A stretch of DNA of 64,000 bases from JAWRCU01 sp033542235 (GCF_033542235.1 NZ_JAWRCU010000009.1:186001-250000); one strand, 5' to 3'. Positions 9,031 through 18,210 are shown, counted from the stretch's first letter. The notes: generated from the letters alone by a model not told the origin. Numbers and translations are program-made.

Positions 9031-10182
9031 TCACGCCGCCGAGGCGACGCGCGGGCGCTGGCCGCGGCCGAACTCCACGTCCCAGCTGCGCTCGGCGTGC
9101 GCGGCCTCGCCCTGCAAGCCAAGCTTCGGGAACAGCAGTTCGGCGACATTGAAGATCTCTTCCAGATGCGGGTAGGCAGAGCCGATGATCGTTTCGATGC
9201 CGATCTCCTGATATTCGCGGATACGAGCCGCCACGCTGTCCGGATCACCGACCAGCGCGGTGCCGGCGCCGCCCCGCACCAGGCCGAGCCCGGCCCACAG
9301 GTTCGGCCCGACCACCAGCCTGTCGCGCCGGCCCTGGTGGAGTGCGGCCATCCGCTTCTGGCCGATTGATTCCGAGACGTTCAGGAAACCGTCCTGCGCC
9401 TCGGCGATCACTTCGTCACTGACCCGGCTGATCAGCCTGTCGGCGGCGGCCCAGGCCTCCTTTTCGGTCTCGCGCACGATCAGGTGGATACGCAACCCGA
9501 AGCGGATCGTGCGGCCTTGCGCGGCCGCGGCGACCCGAACGCGGTCGAGCTTTTCGGCAAGCTGCTCTACCGGCTCGCCCCAGCTCAGATAGACGTCGAC
9601 ATGCTTGGCTGCGATGGCAATGCCGGTATCGGAGGAACCGCCGAACCACAGCGGCGGATAGGGCTTCTGCACGGGCGGGAATGAGATGTCGGTGCCATGC
9701 GCCGAGAGATATTTGCCCTCGAAATCCGCTGGCTCGCCGGAAAGGATGCGCCGCCAGATGGTCAGGAACTCGTCAGTCTGCGCATAGCGCTCGTCGTGGC
9801 CGAGCTTGATGCCGTCGCCTGCGAGGTCGGCCGGATCCGCGCCGGTGACGACATTGAGCAGCACACGGCCTCCGGAGATGCGGTCGAGCGTCGCGGAATG
9901 GCGGGCAAACAGCGCCGGCGTGCCGCTACCCGGCCTCAAGGCCACCAGGAAGCTGAGCTTCTCGGTAAGCGGGATCAGCGAGGCCGCGACGATCCAGGCG
10001 TCCTCGCAGCGCGTGCCAGTGGGCAGAAGGACGCCCTTGAAGCCCAGCCTGTCCGCCGCCTGCGCGATCTCCCTCATATAGCCGAAGGTCGCTGGCCGGT
10101 GACGTTCGTCGGTGCCGAGATAGGGGCCGTCCCCATGGGTCGGCAGATACCAGTAAAGGTCGAGCGGGTGCTTGCCGGACAT
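9031..10182 (-). CDS. ssuD: FMNH2-dependent alkanesulfonate monooxygenase
   Basis: A 383-residue bacterial-luciferase-like monooxygenase matching SsuD in length and sequence: LDLYWYLPTHGDGPYLGT at the start, RPGSGTPALFARHSATLD, LLNVVTGADP, PLWFGGSSDTGIAIAAKHVD, and the C-terminal GDPDSVAARIREYQEIGIET. SsuD uses FMNH2 and O2 to split the C-S bond of alkanesulfonates into an aldehyde and sulfite. It lies downstream of a sulfonate-type ABC transporter and upstream of the flavin reductase in one minus-strand operon that should serve sulfur starvation. Confidence 0.93.
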   Translation of the reverse strand: MSGKHPLDLYWYLPTHGDGPYLGTDERHRPATFGYMREIAQAADRLGFKGVLLPTGTRCEDAWIVAASLIPLTEKLSFLVALRPGSGTPALFARHSATLDRISGGRVLLNVVTGADPADLAGDGIKLGHDERYAQTDEFLTIWRRILSGEPADFEGKYLSAHGTDISFPPVQKPYPPLWFGGSSDTGIAIAAKHVDVYLSWGEPVEQLAEKLDRVRVAAAAQGRTIRFGLRIHLIVRETEKEAWAAADRLISRVSDEVIAEAQDGFLNVSESIGQKRMAALHQGRRDRLVVGPNLWAGLGLVRGGAGTALVGDPDSVAARIREYQEIGIETIIGSAYPHLEEIFNVAELLFPKLGLQGEAAHAERSWDVEFGRGQRPRVASAA

Positions 10183-10220
10183 GGAATTATCCTTTCATCC
10201 GAGGTTTGGGCGCGAAAAGC

Positions 10221-11063
10221 TCAGAGCTTGCCCTTCCAGGGCACCAGGCGGCGTTCCAGCAGGCGCATGCCGGCCGAAAACGAAAAGGCGAGGGCGGCAA
10301 TGACGATCAGGCCGACGAAGACGACGTCCGTCGCGAGGAACTGCGCGGCCGACATGATCATGTAGCCGAGTCCGGACCGGGCAGCGATGAGCTCGGCCGC
10401 CACCAGAGTGGAGAGCCCGGCGCCGATGGCGATCCTCAGCCCGGTCAGGATTTCCGGCAGGGCCGAGGGCAGGATGATCGAGAAGAAGAGTTGCAGCCGG
10501 CTGGCGCCGAGCGACAGCGCAGCATTGATGCGCTCGACCGGGACGGAGCGCACGCCGGCCTGCGCCGAGAAACAGATCGGCGCGAAGGTCGACAGCGACA
10601 GAAGCAGGATCTTCGAGGTCTCGCCAATGCCGAGCCAGATGATCAGCAGCGGCAGATAGGCAAGCGGCGGCAGGCCCCAGTAGAGGTCGATCGGCACGCG
10701 GAAGACGCTGTTCACCCAGCGGTTCAGCCCCATGAGCAGTCCGAGCGGCACCCCGATGAGCAGCCCGGCGGCGAGCGCCGCAGCGATGCGGCCGAGGCTG
10801 GCGAGCGTATGGGTGGCAAGGGTGCCTTCGGCATAGCCGTCTTTCGCGACCACGGTGAACTGGTCGAGCACCTGTGAAGGCGAAGGCAGGAACAGCGGCG
10901 TCGCCCAGCCGAGCCGGGTGGCCGCGAACCAGACCCCAATGAGCGCGACAAGCGTCGCGGCGCCGAGCAAGGCGGGGCCGCCTGCCGGGACGCCTGCCGG
11001 GCGGTGGGCGGGCCTGCGGATCGCCGGGGCGAGGAAATCTCTCGTAGTGGTGGCGAGGGTCAT
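10221..11063 (-). CDS. tauC: sulfonate/taurine ABC transporter permease (TauC/SsuC type)
   Basis: A 280-residue inner-membrane permease with about six transmembrane segments. It has the EAA cytoplasmic loop (INAALSLGASRLQLFFSIILP) and C-terminal features nearer TauC than SsuC (AAQFLATDVVFVGLIVI, ending LERRLVPWKGK). Its ATG at 11063 overlaps the stop of the ATPase gene (ATGA), so the stretch upstream of this start is not coding in this frame. It works with the ATPase and with the binding protein, whose gene is interrupted in this genome. The substrate may be broader than taurine because the linked oxygenase is SsuD, not TauD. Confidence 0.88.
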   Translation of the reverse strand: MTLATTTRDFLAPAIRRPAHRPAGVPAGGPALLGAATLVALIGVWFAATRLGWATPLFLPSPSQVLDQFTVVAKDGYAEGTLATHTLASLGRIAAALAAGLLIGVPLGLLMGLNRWVNSVFRVPIDLYWGLPPLAYLPLLIIWLGIGETSKILLLSLSTFAPICFSAQAGVRSVPVERINAALSLGASRLQLFFSIILPSALPEILTGLRIAIGAGLSTLVAAELIAARSGLGYMIMSAAQFLATDVVFVGLIVIAALAFSFSAGMRLLERRLVPWKGKL

Positions 11064-11854
11064 TGTAGCACTCCGTTGCTTCTCGTTTCGGGCTGGTGGA
11101 TGAGCGCCCGGATTTCCTCGCGAAGCTCGATGAAGCGGGGATCGGAAAGGATCGGCCCGATCGCGCCGCTCTCGGCGAAGTCGTGGACGAAGTCGGCCTG
11201 CAGGCGGGCGATGATGCGCCCGGGCCGTGGCGACATGACCACCACCGTAGTGCCGAGCGTGAGCGCCTCCTCGATCGAGTGGGTGATGAACAGCACCTGC
11301 TTGCCGGTCTTGGCCCATACCGAGGCCAGCAATTGCTGCATCGTTTCGCGGGTGAGGCTGTCGAGCGCGCCGAACGGCTCGTCCATGAGCAGCACCTTCG
11401 GGTCGGTGGCAAGCGCGCGGGCGATGCCGACACGCTGACGCATGCCGCCGGAGAGCTCGTAAGGCGGCTTGTCGCCGAACTCGGCGAGTCCGACGAGCGC
11501 AAGCAATTCGCGCGCCCGTTCACGCCGCTCGCGCCTGCCGATGCCGCGATATTTCAGGCCGAGCGCTACATTGTCGACGACGCTCGCCCAGGGGAGCAGC
11601 GTGTCCTTCTGGAAGACGACGCCGCGGTCTCCGCCGGGGCGGTCGATCACGCCGCCGTCGAGCGTGATCGAGCCGTCGGTCAGCGGCAGAAAGCCGGCGA
11701 TGGCGTTGAGCAGGGTGGACTTGCCGCACCCCGAGGCGCCGACCGCAACGACTATGGATTTCGGCGCGATGTCGAGCGAGACGCGGTCGAGCGCGTGCAC
11801 GCTGCTGCCGTCCGAGCCGGGAAAGACCACGCTGGCATCGCGGATTCGAAGCAT
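11060..11854 (-). CDS. tauB: sulfonate/taurine ABC transporter ATPase (TauB type)
   Basis: 264 residues. Walker A GASGCGKST (~40), Q-loop VVFQKDTLLPW, signature LSGGMRQRVGIARALATDP, Walker B VLLMDEPFGALD and the H-loop ITHSIEEA are all intact. The FQKDTLLPW and EPFGALD wording is characteristic of the NitT/TauT group. It sits between the binding-protein pseudogene and the permease in the sulfonate operon. Confidence 0.92.
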   Translation of the reverse strand: MLRIRDASVVFPGSDGSSVHALDRVSLDIAPKSIVVAVGASGCGKSTLLNAIAGFLPLTDGSITLDGGVIDRPGGDRGVVFQKDTLLPWASVVDNVALGLKYRGIGRRERRERARELLALVGLAEFGDKPPYELSGGMRQRVGIARALATDPKVLLMDEPFGALDSLTRETMQQLLASVWAKTGKQVLFITHSIEEALTLGTTVVVMSPRPGRIIARLQADFVHDFAESGAIGPILSDPRFIELREEIRALIHQPETRSNGVLQ

Positions 11855-11935
11855 GGTGGCGGTTCTCCGAAGCGGCGCGGGGAGATCGGCGCCCGCGCCC
11901 TCGATTGGCGGTTGGAGCAGTCCGTTCTGGCCCAG

Positions 11936-12946
11936 TCAGTTGGAGGCTTTCGCCGCCTCGACATATTGCGGATCGGCGAAACCCGCATAGCTTTCCTGGA
12001 TCGCGCTGATCTTGTGCTGGTCCTTCAGGAAGGCGGCGGTATCGCTGAGGATTTTGGCCACGCCGCCATTCGCGCCGCCACCCAGCCACTTGTCGGAAAT
12101 CTGCTCGTCGAGCGGCGGCACCACAGTCGATTTCAGCCGCTCGGCATTCTCGGCCGGCGTGCCGCCCTGAAGCTAGGCAATCAGCTTTGCGTTCTCGGAG
12201 TCCGGCCCCCAGGCCGCCTTGTCGGTGGCGAAGGAGCTCGAATAGCCATCGACTTCACGGATGTACTGGCTGAGGAAATCGGGATGCTCCTTGGCGAACT
12301 CGCCGGTGGCGACCAGCGCGCTGAAGGTCGGCGCGCCGCGGTCGGCGACATCGCCGGCGGTGAGCAGCACCTTGCCGTCCTTCTTCAGTTCCGAGAGAGC
12401 CGGATCCCAGACGAAGGCGCCGTCGATATCGCCGCGCTTCCAGGCAGCGACGATCTCCGGCTGGGAGATGGCGATGACCTGGCTTTCCTTCTCGCTGATG
12501 CCCTCCTGCTTGAGAACGGCGAGGAGCTGGTAGTGGTCGGTGGAAACCGGCGCCGCGGCAAGCTTCTTGCCACGCAGATCGGCCGGCGAACCGATGTCGG
12601 GTCGCACCACAAGAGCCTCCCCATCACGTGAGAACGACGAGATATAGAAGGCCTTGACGTCCAGCCCCTGGCTGACGGCGGCGGCGAAGGGGCTGGATCC
12701 CACATCGCCGATCTGCACGTCGCCGGAAGCGATTGCCGCGAAGATCTCGGCACCGGAATTGAAGCGGCGGAACTCGATGTCCCACCCGGTCTTCTTGGCG
12801 ATGTCGCCATTGGCGATGCCGACGAGATAGGGCACCGCGCCGGTTTGATAGGCAATGACGACCTTCTTGTCTTCCGCAGCCAGGGCCAGCGAGACGGAGC
12901 CCATCAGCGAGAGACCGGCGAGGGCTGCTGTGAACAGTTTGCGCAT
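11936..12946 (-). pseudogene. tauA: taurine/sulfonate-binding protein TauA with in-frame amber stop
   Basis: Read through, this is a complete 336-residue TauA-like periplasmic binding protein. It has a clear Sec signal (MRKLFTAALAGLSLMGSVSLALA), the mature start KKVVIAYQTGAVPYL, then SGDVQIGDVGSSPFA and DGAFVWDPALSELKK. A TAG codon at 12175-12173 interrupts it after NAKLIA, leaving a 257-residue product. The same frame then continues as good TauA sequence (ISDKWLGGGANGGVAKI...) to a natural TGA at 11936. A single base change from CAG or AAG explains it. AAGGGG precedes the ATG at 12946. The loss removes the last C-terminal helices, so uptake by this operon may be impaired. A sequencing error cannot be excluded. 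Confidence 0.85.
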
Positions 12947-13013
12947 GCGTTTACCCCTTCTTTGGTCGAGGCTCGAGTGCCCCAAAAGGCCAGCGCACAT
13001 CGCTGACAGGTAA

Positions 13014-13034
13014 ACTCTACAAGTGTTATAGACT
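13014..13034. promoter_or_regulatory. imperfect inverted repeat upstream of the sulfonate operon
   Basis: ACTCTA-N9-TAGACT (arms match at five of six positions) lies 68 bases upstream of tauA in AT-rich sequence, a plausible regulator site or promoter. The surrounding 340 bases (12947-13288) hold no gene. I cannot assign a regulator, and chance is possible. Confidence 0.3.
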
Positions 13035-13288
13035 TAAACGAGAAAGGCTTTTGCCAATTTCGCGGCACGGGCGCGATAATTCGTCTAGCTGAACCACGGC
13101 CGGGTGAAGCATGGTTCTCGTTCGCGGTGGATTAGGTGTGTTGAGGGGCATCAACGGCAATCCCGGTAGGAGCCGGTTGGAAAGCGCGTTTGATTTCGGC
13201 ATATGGGATGACTTTGAGGTCCTGGTGCCGCCGTATGTCGGCAGGGATCTGTAGGCTTTTCGATGCAAGTGCGATTGTGGTGCCTGAA

Positions 13289-14263
13289 ATGAATGCTTTG
13301 AGCAGGGCCGGATTTGCTGCGATGCTGACCGCAGCCGTTGTGGCGGGTTCGTCGAGTGCGCACGCTGACAGCATCGTGGTGGTTCCTCCCGGCAACCGTT
13401 CGGCGACGCAGCCGCCGATCCCCAATGCCTCGGCACAGAGGACGCACGCCTTCAACACCACCTATGAGGCCAAATACGGACAGATCGTCGCGCTGCTGCG
13501 GAAGGAAAAGCCGCTGATGACGTCGATCAGGAAGACTGCGGCCGACTATGAGATCGATCCGATCCATATCGTCGGCGCGCTTGTCGGAGAACACACCTAC
13601 AACGTCAGCGCGGTCGGCACTGCGCAGACCTACTATGTCAAGGCTCTGGCCTATGCCAATGCTGACCTTGCCTTCCGCTACAAGGGCATGTCCCTCCAGC
13701 CATTTCTGGAGCGGCCGGAGTTCGCTCCCTGCTCAGCCCAGAGGGGCAGCGCGGCGCAGTGGAGCTGTCGCGACCAGGTCTGGCAGGACTTCTTTCGCGG
13801 CAAGACCGTGGATGGCGTAAGCTACGAGCCGGTCACCTTCCAGCGCGCCTTCTTTCAGCCCTTCTATGCCGGCCAGACCTTTGGCTTCGGCCAGATCAGC
13901 CCGTTGACGGCGCTTCAGGTCACCGATCTGGTCCATGAGGTCAGCGGCTTGCCGAAGCTGAGCCCGGATAAGCCGCAGGCGATCTATCGCGACATCATGG
14001 ATCCCGAACGCTCGGTGATCTACATTGCCGCGGTCGTGCGCGATGCCATCGATGCTTATGCCGCGCAGGGCTACGACATCTCTGGCAACCCCGGCATCAC
14101 TGCCACCCTCTACAATGTTGGCCAACCGCGGCGACGCGCGGCCGAGTTGCGGGCAGCTGCGAAAAGCGGCACCCGCAGGCTGCCGGCCGAGAACTATTAT
14201 GGCTGGCTGGTCAACGAGAAGCTGCCGGAATTGCAAGGCCTGCTCGACGGGGCAACGCAGTAG
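13289..14263 (+). CDS. DUF1402 family exported protein, possible lytic-transglycosylase fold
   Basis: About 324 residues with a Sec signal peptide (SRAGFAAMLTAAVVAGSSSAHA). It belongs to the DUF1402 family, which is largely restricted to Rhizobiales. Three stretches recall soluble lytic transglycosylases in the right order: DPIHIVGALVGEHTYN (catalytic-Glu helix), FGFGQISPLTAL (compare GLMQIMP), and TLYNVGQPRRR (compare AYNAGPGR). On that basis a periplasmic murein-cleaving role is possible, with the Glu of GEH as candidate acid. The ATG at 13289 is chosen because it begins the signal peptide; no strong ribosome site is seen. The family is certain enough, the activity is inference. Confidence 0.82.
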   Translation: MNALSRAGFAAMLTAAVVAGSSSAHADSIVVVPPGNRSATQPPIPNASAQRTHAFNTTYEAKYGQIVALLRKEKPLMTSIRKTAADYEIDPIHIVGALVGEHTYNVSAVGTAQTYYVKALAYANADLAFRYKGMSLQPFLERPEFAPCSAQRGSAAQWSCRDQVWQDFFRGKTVDGVSYEPVTFQRAFFQPFYAGQTFGFGQISPLTALQVTDLVHEVSGLPKLSPDKPQAIYRDIMDPERSVIYIAAVVRDAIDAYAAQGYDISGNPGITATLYNVGQPRRRAAELRAAAKSGTRRLPAENYYGWLVNEKLPELQGLLDGATQ

Positions 14264-14363
14264 GCGTTTGCCGGCTGGCCATCTGGAACTAAGCAAGGCC
14301 AAACGCGCTTGCATCTGTTCGTTGACTTCGTCCACGGCGGTAGCCGCATCACGGCAAACCTAC

Positions 14364-14699
14364 TTATGCTCCGCGGTTTGAGGCTTTTCGAGTTCGTCGA
14401 GAAACGAGGAGGAATGTCCAAAACGCAATGGCAGCACCCACAGCATATTTGAACCACGCGTAGCCCATCGAGGCGGCCCCAAGCCAGGTATCGAAGGCCG
14501 CGACAAGGACAGTCATCAACACCAGCCCCATTCCAAACGCTTCGGCGGCGGACAGATCTCCCAGAAGCCACGCCACCCGTTCGTCTGAGACGCGTCGACT
14601 GAGGGTCCTCAGCAATTGGCCAGCAACTGCGCCTGCAATCGCCATGACAACGGCTGTGACGGCAATGCCGCCGACAAAGCTTAGGATCTCCAGAAACAT
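14364..14699 (-). CDS. small inner-membrane protein, unknown
   Basis: A 111-residue hydrophobic protein with about three membrane segments (FLEILSFVGGIAVTAVVMAI; FGMGLVLMTVLVAAFDTWLG; WFKYAVGAAIAFWTFLLV) and a basic C-terminal tail. The start at 14699 follows a G-rich stretch (GGGGGGAC); an in-frame ATG at 14723 is possible. It lies 68 bases downstream of the exported-protein gene ending at 14768, in the same direction, so it may share that transcript and the inverted-repeat operator. I do not recognise the family. Confidence 0.65.
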   Translation of the reverse strand: MFLEILSFVGGIAVTAVVMAIAGAVAGQLLRTLSRRVSDERVAWLLGDLSAAEAFGMGLVLMTVLVAAFDTWLGAASMGYAWFKYAVGAAIAFWTFLLVSRRTRKASNRGA

Positions 14700-14767
14700 C
14701 TTGCGTCCCCCCTGTTCGACCAACGCTAATGGTCGAATTAGACTTCATCTCCCGCTTGGCATTCAGG

Positions 14768-15475
14768 CTATCCTCGCACGCCGCCGCCTCCGGTCAGATT
14801 CCGGTTGTACCTTCTAACGTTTATCTCCCTTTGCAAATCGTCAAACTCCTTCTCGGTGCAAAGGGCGTTATACATTTTGGTCATCGTCTGCTTGAGGGTC
14901 GTTCTCTGTTTCGGGCAATGAGCGGCAGAGATCTGCTCAAGGTTGTTGTGGGCCTGTGTTGCGAGGGTGCAGCGCTTTATCTGGTCCTCCGGAGATTTCG
15001 AAAGGGAAGCGATCTGTCGCTCGATCTTCTTCGCCGAGCGCAACTCCTGCTCGACATTGGCGCACGCTTCCTTCTCGATGCCTGTTTCGCCGCCCTTCGT
15101 CTTTCTTTGCACTGCCTTCTGGTTTTCGCCGCCGACGCGTGAGGCTTGAAAGGTGCAGGTCTCCCCAGACGTGGACTGGGTGTACCTGCCGGACATGCTC
15201 GCCCCGCTGATCGACCCTGAGAACGATGCCTGGTTTCCGAACAAGTTCGATGTGGTGAAGGAAATTGAAGAGCCGCGTACCTGACCGGACTTGACCCTCC
15301 CGTTTGTAACGTTGCCCGAGACGCCCCCTTGATCATCGACCGAAAGGGACAGAGAACCCGACCCCCACGAACAATTGATTGTCCCTGACCAAGAAGTATC
15401 TGCTGCTGAAGGAAGTGTCCCCAGAAACAGTATCGAAACTGCAGCAGCAAAGCCGCCGATGTCGAGCTTATGCAT
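14768..15475 (-). CDS. exported hypothetical protein, beta-rich N-half plus Cys-containing C-half
   Basis: 235 residues with a signal peptide (HKLDIGGFAAAVSILFLGTLPSAAD). Residues ~27-115 are Ser/Gly-rich and beta-like (TSWSGTINCSWGSGSLSLSV...ASMSGRYTQ). The rest is a charged, mostly helical region with four cysteines and a Gly-rich C-terminus (RNLTGGGGVRG). ATG 15475 is taken because the signal peptide begins there; upstream in-frame sequence is not signal-like. An 18-bp inverted repeat is centred 66 bases upstream of the start. Function unknown. Confidence 0.72.
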   Translation of the reverse strand: MHKLDIGGFAAAVSILFLGTLPSAADTSWSGTINCSWGSGSLSLSVDDQGGVSGNVTNGRVKSGQVRGSSISFTTSNLFGNQASFSGSISGASMSGRYTQSTSGETCTFQASRVGGENQKAVQRKTKGGETGIEKEACANVEQELRSAKKIERQIASLSKSPEDQIKRCTLATQAHNNLEQISAAHCPKQRTTLKQTMTKMYNALCTEKEFDDLQREINVRRYNRNLTGGGGVRG

Positions 15476-15532
15476 TGTTCTGCTCCGCTGCCCAGATAAT
15501 GGGGGTCGATACGCTCCAAGTACGAAGACTGC

Positions 15533-15550
15533 CACTCCCAAATGGGAGTG
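15533..15550. promoter_or_regulatory. 18-bp inverted repeat, copy A of the LuxR-linked operator
   Basis: CACTCCCA-AA-TGGGAGTG, a perfect 8-bp-arm dyad. It ends 58 bases upstream of the exported-protein start (15475, minus) and 211 bases upstream of the LuxR-type regulator start (15761, plus). Position and size fit a lux-box-like operator. Two more copies occur at 17021 and 19500. Confidence 0.75.
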
Positions 15551-15760
15551 CTTGAGGCAACTATCGCCGCCACAGCAGATTCGTCAAAGTAACGCGAAAG
15601 GCCTGAAATCGCCCTGTGAGGCGCCTGAAGAGTTGCCCATTGAAGGCACTGCACTTCGGAAGTGCTTTTCATTGACCCCAATCTGATAAGCTTTATATGT
15701 TCCGTTGGGGAAATCAGGGGGAACCGACCTTGCCGCGTGCAGCAGCTGGGTGGGTAGGGG

Positions 15761-16921
15761 ATGATACGGAGATCACTGGACAACTACGGTGAAGACCATG
15801 TGGCAGCCATCAGTTCCGAGGTCTCTGCCAGGATCGACGCTGCGACCTTCGGGACCGGGTCATGGGACGAGGTGCCGGCGGCGCTGAGCAGCGCTTTCCC
15901 CGGCTCGTGGGGTGGCGTCTACAACATGAACTTCCCGGAAAATCGGCTGAATTTCATGTCGCTCCAGAACATGGAGCCGGCCTTCGTCAAATCGTTTGCC
16001 GACCACTTCGCGTATGTCAATCCGTGGGCTGCCTATTGGGCCTCGCTCAAGACCACTACCATTGCCGCTTCAGAGGACGTCTACCCGGCGCGGAGCATCG
16101 CCAAATCAGAATTTTACAACGATTGGCTGCTGCCGCAGAACACTGAGGCTGCCGCGGGCATGAAGCTCGTCGGCGAGCGCGGCGAGGCGGTACACGTCCT
16201 ATTGCATTTCCCGCTCTCCCAATCCGGTGTCTACGACAAGGCCGGATTAGAAATTCTGCATCGGATCCGCGGCAACTTTGAGCGATCCGTCAACCTGGCC
16301 CGCCTGCTGCGCACGGACGTCGAGACAGTCGTTGCCGACGCGGCGCTGGTGGAACGTAGCCGGTATGCGGCCTTGGTCGTCTCGGGCGATCGGCTGCTGC
16401 GCGAATCAAACCTGATGGCGGAGCAACTCTTTTCCTCGGGGCAAGGCGTGGCCGTCCGCAATGGTCGCTGCTACCTCGTGGACAAGGACGCTGATGCACG
16501 CTTCGGAGCTACGCTCGAAAAGCTTGCGGCGGGAACCCCGACACGCGCCTCGCGCATTGCCTTCCGCACTGCGGCGGGAGCCTGGCAGGTGTCGGTCGCG
16601 GCGATTCCGCTTCCCCGACCATCGCCGGCAAGCATCCTGTCTTTGCTGCCTCCACGCCGGATGGTCCTGGTTCTGGTCGTGGATCTCGGACTTCAACGCG
16701 CGGAAGCGGCCGACCTCGCATCGCTCTCAACGCTATTCGGACTCACGCCATCGGAGATAGCCTTCTGCAAAAGGCTGCTTCTCGGGGAATCCGTGACCGA
16801 TGCCGCCGAGCATCTCGGCATTACCGAGGGGACCGCCCGGACCAGGCTGAAAGCCATCCTTCAGAAGACCTCCACATCGCGGCAGGGGCAGCTCATGCTG
16901 CTCCTGTCGAAAGCGACCTGA
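15761..16921 (+). CDS. orphan LuxR-type transcriptional regulator
   Basis: 386 residues. The C-terminal LuxR/GerE helix-turn-helix occupies ~326-383 (FGLTPSEIAFCKRLLLGESV, then AAEHLGITEGTARTRLKAIL). The N-terminal ~300 residues do not show the acyl-homoserine-lactone pocket of TraR/LuxR; they look like the PAS/GAF-type sensor of orphan regulators common in Mesorhizobium. No LuxI synthase is nearby. ATG 15761 is preceded by a G-rich stretch (GTAGGGG). It is flanked by genes carrying the same 18-bp inverted repeat and is the obvious candidate to bind it; the ligand is unknown. Confidence 0.85.
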   Translation: MIRRSLDNYGEDHVAAISSEVSARIDAATFGTGSWDEVPAALSSAFPGSWGGVYNMNFPENRLNFMSLQNMEPAFVKSFADHFAYVNPWAAYWASLKTTTIAASEDVYPARSIAKSEFYNDWLLPQNTEAAAGMKLVGERGEAVHVLLHFPLSQSGVYDKAGLEILHRIRGNFERSVNLARLLRTDVETVVADAALVERSRYAALVVSGDRLLRESNLMAEQLFSSGQGVAVRNGRCYLVDKDADARFGATLEKLAAGTPTRASRIAFRTAAGAWQVSVAAIPLPRPSPASILSLLPPRRMVLVLVVDLGLQRAEAADLASLSTLFGLTPSEIAFCKRLLLGESVTDAAEHLGITEGTARTRLKAILQKTSTSRQGQLMLLLSKAT

Positions 16922-17020
16922 CGGCGGGGCAGGGATCACCGGCATTATATTGGCGAGCGTCGCGGCCCCTGATGCGGTTTCTCGCATGCGCCACGCCCGC
17001 GTCCGGTTTCGGCATCACCG

Positions 17021-17038
17021 ACCTCCCATTTGGGAGTG
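17021..17038. promoter_or_regulatory. 18-bp inverted repeat, copy B of the LuxR-linked operator
   Basis: ACCTCCCA-TT-TGGGAGTG; the right arm is identical to the other copies and the left arm differs at its two outermost bases. It ends 88 bases upstream of the lipoprotein start at 17126 and lies after the LuxR gene, so it most likely controls the lipoprotein/exported-protein pair. Confidence 0.7.
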
Positions 17039-17125
17039 GCGGTCGCTCGCGGATTTGCCGCATCCTCAATCTCCACGGAAAGGGAAACGACAGCGCATCC
17101 CGTGGGCTAGGGGCTAAAAACCAAG

Positions 17126-17437
17126 ATGATGAAGCTATGCTTGATATTGTCGGTGCTGCTGCTTGCCGGCTGCGCTTCGGACGACGTGGCCGATTTCGCC
17201 AATGCGGGCGTTGAGCTCGCCGCCACCGGCCTGGAAATCGCAGGCGCTGCGGCGGGCGCGTCGGGTGGCGGTAGTGGCGGCGGCTATTCGTCTCCCACTC
17301 GCACTCTTCCGAATTCCGGGGGATACAGCCAGCGCGGAGCGTTCGAGGACTGCCAGCGCATGTACGAGGCTGCCGGTCGCTTCGACCTGGCTCGTGAATG
17401 CGCCAACCGGGCCAACAACATGGGATCGCTGAACTGA
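17126..17437 (+). CDS. small lipoprotein
   Basis: 103 residues. The N-terminus is a lipoprotein signal (MMKLCLILSVLLLAGCASDD) with lipobox LAGC, giving a lipidated Cys at residue 16. An Ala-rich segment, a Gly/Ser-rich linker (GASGGGSGGGYSSP) and a short C-terminal helical region with two Cys follow (FEDCQRMYEAAGRFDLAREC). Starts at 17126 and 17129 are both possible. Its stop overlaps the next ATG (TGATG), so the two form an operon behind inverted-repeat copy B. Confidence 0.78.
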   Translation: MMKLCLILSVLLLAGCASDDVADFANAGVELAATGLEIAGAAAGASGGGSGGGYSSPTRTLPNSGGYSQRGAFEDCQRMYEAAGRFDLARECANRANNMGSLN

Positions 17438-18210
17438 TGATCCCCATCGGCAGCAGGTGCAGCCTTTCTGTGCTGCGCCCCCTTGCGGTCATTCCGGCAC
17501 TGGGGCTCCTGGCCATGTTGCCTGATACCGGACTGACGCAGCAGAGCGATTGGATATACGACATCTTCGTGAAGGAATGCCGGGAGGCGGGCGGCCGTCC
17601 TGCCAGTTCGTTGGAAGAGTATCGGCGAGGAGAACAGTTTCGTTGCGATCGGGGCAGTTCCGGGCAATCGAATGCAGTTCCGGAAGCGGTCTGCTCAACG
17701 GAAGCGAAGGAGGCGGTGGACTGGGTCTTTCGCGACCAGGGTGCGAGAGGCACTTACGCACGGCTCTTCAACGAAGGAGGGACGCCCTTCGATTCCGTTC
17801 TCGGCGCGCAGGGCCACAACCCTTCGGCCCAGAATGCGCTGCTGGGCTGCAGGCCATGGGTCGAGAGCTATCTTGCAAGCCTCGGCGCCAGTCGTGACGG
17901 GCCGGCACTGGGTGACCGGAAGCTCAGCGCGAGAGACTGCGAATGCATCTCGGTGATTCCGGTCGGCGCCAATGAGCAGGGGAGGGCGACCTATCGCGTA
18001 TCGAACTCATGCGACGGGATGAAGGTCGCCGTCAGGTTTGTGGGTGATATCCTGAACTCGACCGCGCGGGATGCCTTTTCGTCGTGGGGGAGTGCCGGGC
18101 TGCTGGCTGCTGGGCTGAGCAGCGAAATAACGGCGCCCGAGTTGAAGTATACGTCCATCGCCGCAGTCAATCTCAAGAACGCGTCGTCGTCCTACACCTG
18201 CAACTTCTGA
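17437..18210 (+). CDS. exported hypothetical protein
   Basis: 257 residues with an N-terminal signal or anchor (CSLSVLRPLAVIPALGLLAML). It has eight further Cys spread along the chain, including an SARDCECISV segment, and a C-terminal domain (ATYRVSNSCDGMKVAVRF) that looks beta-rich. The ATG overlaps the lipoprotein stop by one base. Probably periplasmic and disulfide-stabilised. I do not recognise a family. Co-expression with the lipoprotein and the LuxR-linked operator is the only functional clue. Confidence 0.75.
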   Translation: MIPIGSRCSLSVLRPLAVIPALGLLAMLPDTGLTQQSDWIYDIFVKECREAGGRPASSLEEYRRGEQFRCDRGSSGQSNAVPEAVCSTEAKEAVDWVFRDQGARGTYARLFNEGGTPFDSVLGAQGHNPSAQNALLGCRPWVESYLASLGASRDGPALGDRKLSARDCECISVIPVGANEQGRATYRVSNSCDGMKVAVRFVGDILNSTARDAFSSWGSAGLLAAGLSSEITAPELKYTSIAAVNLKNASSSYTCNF

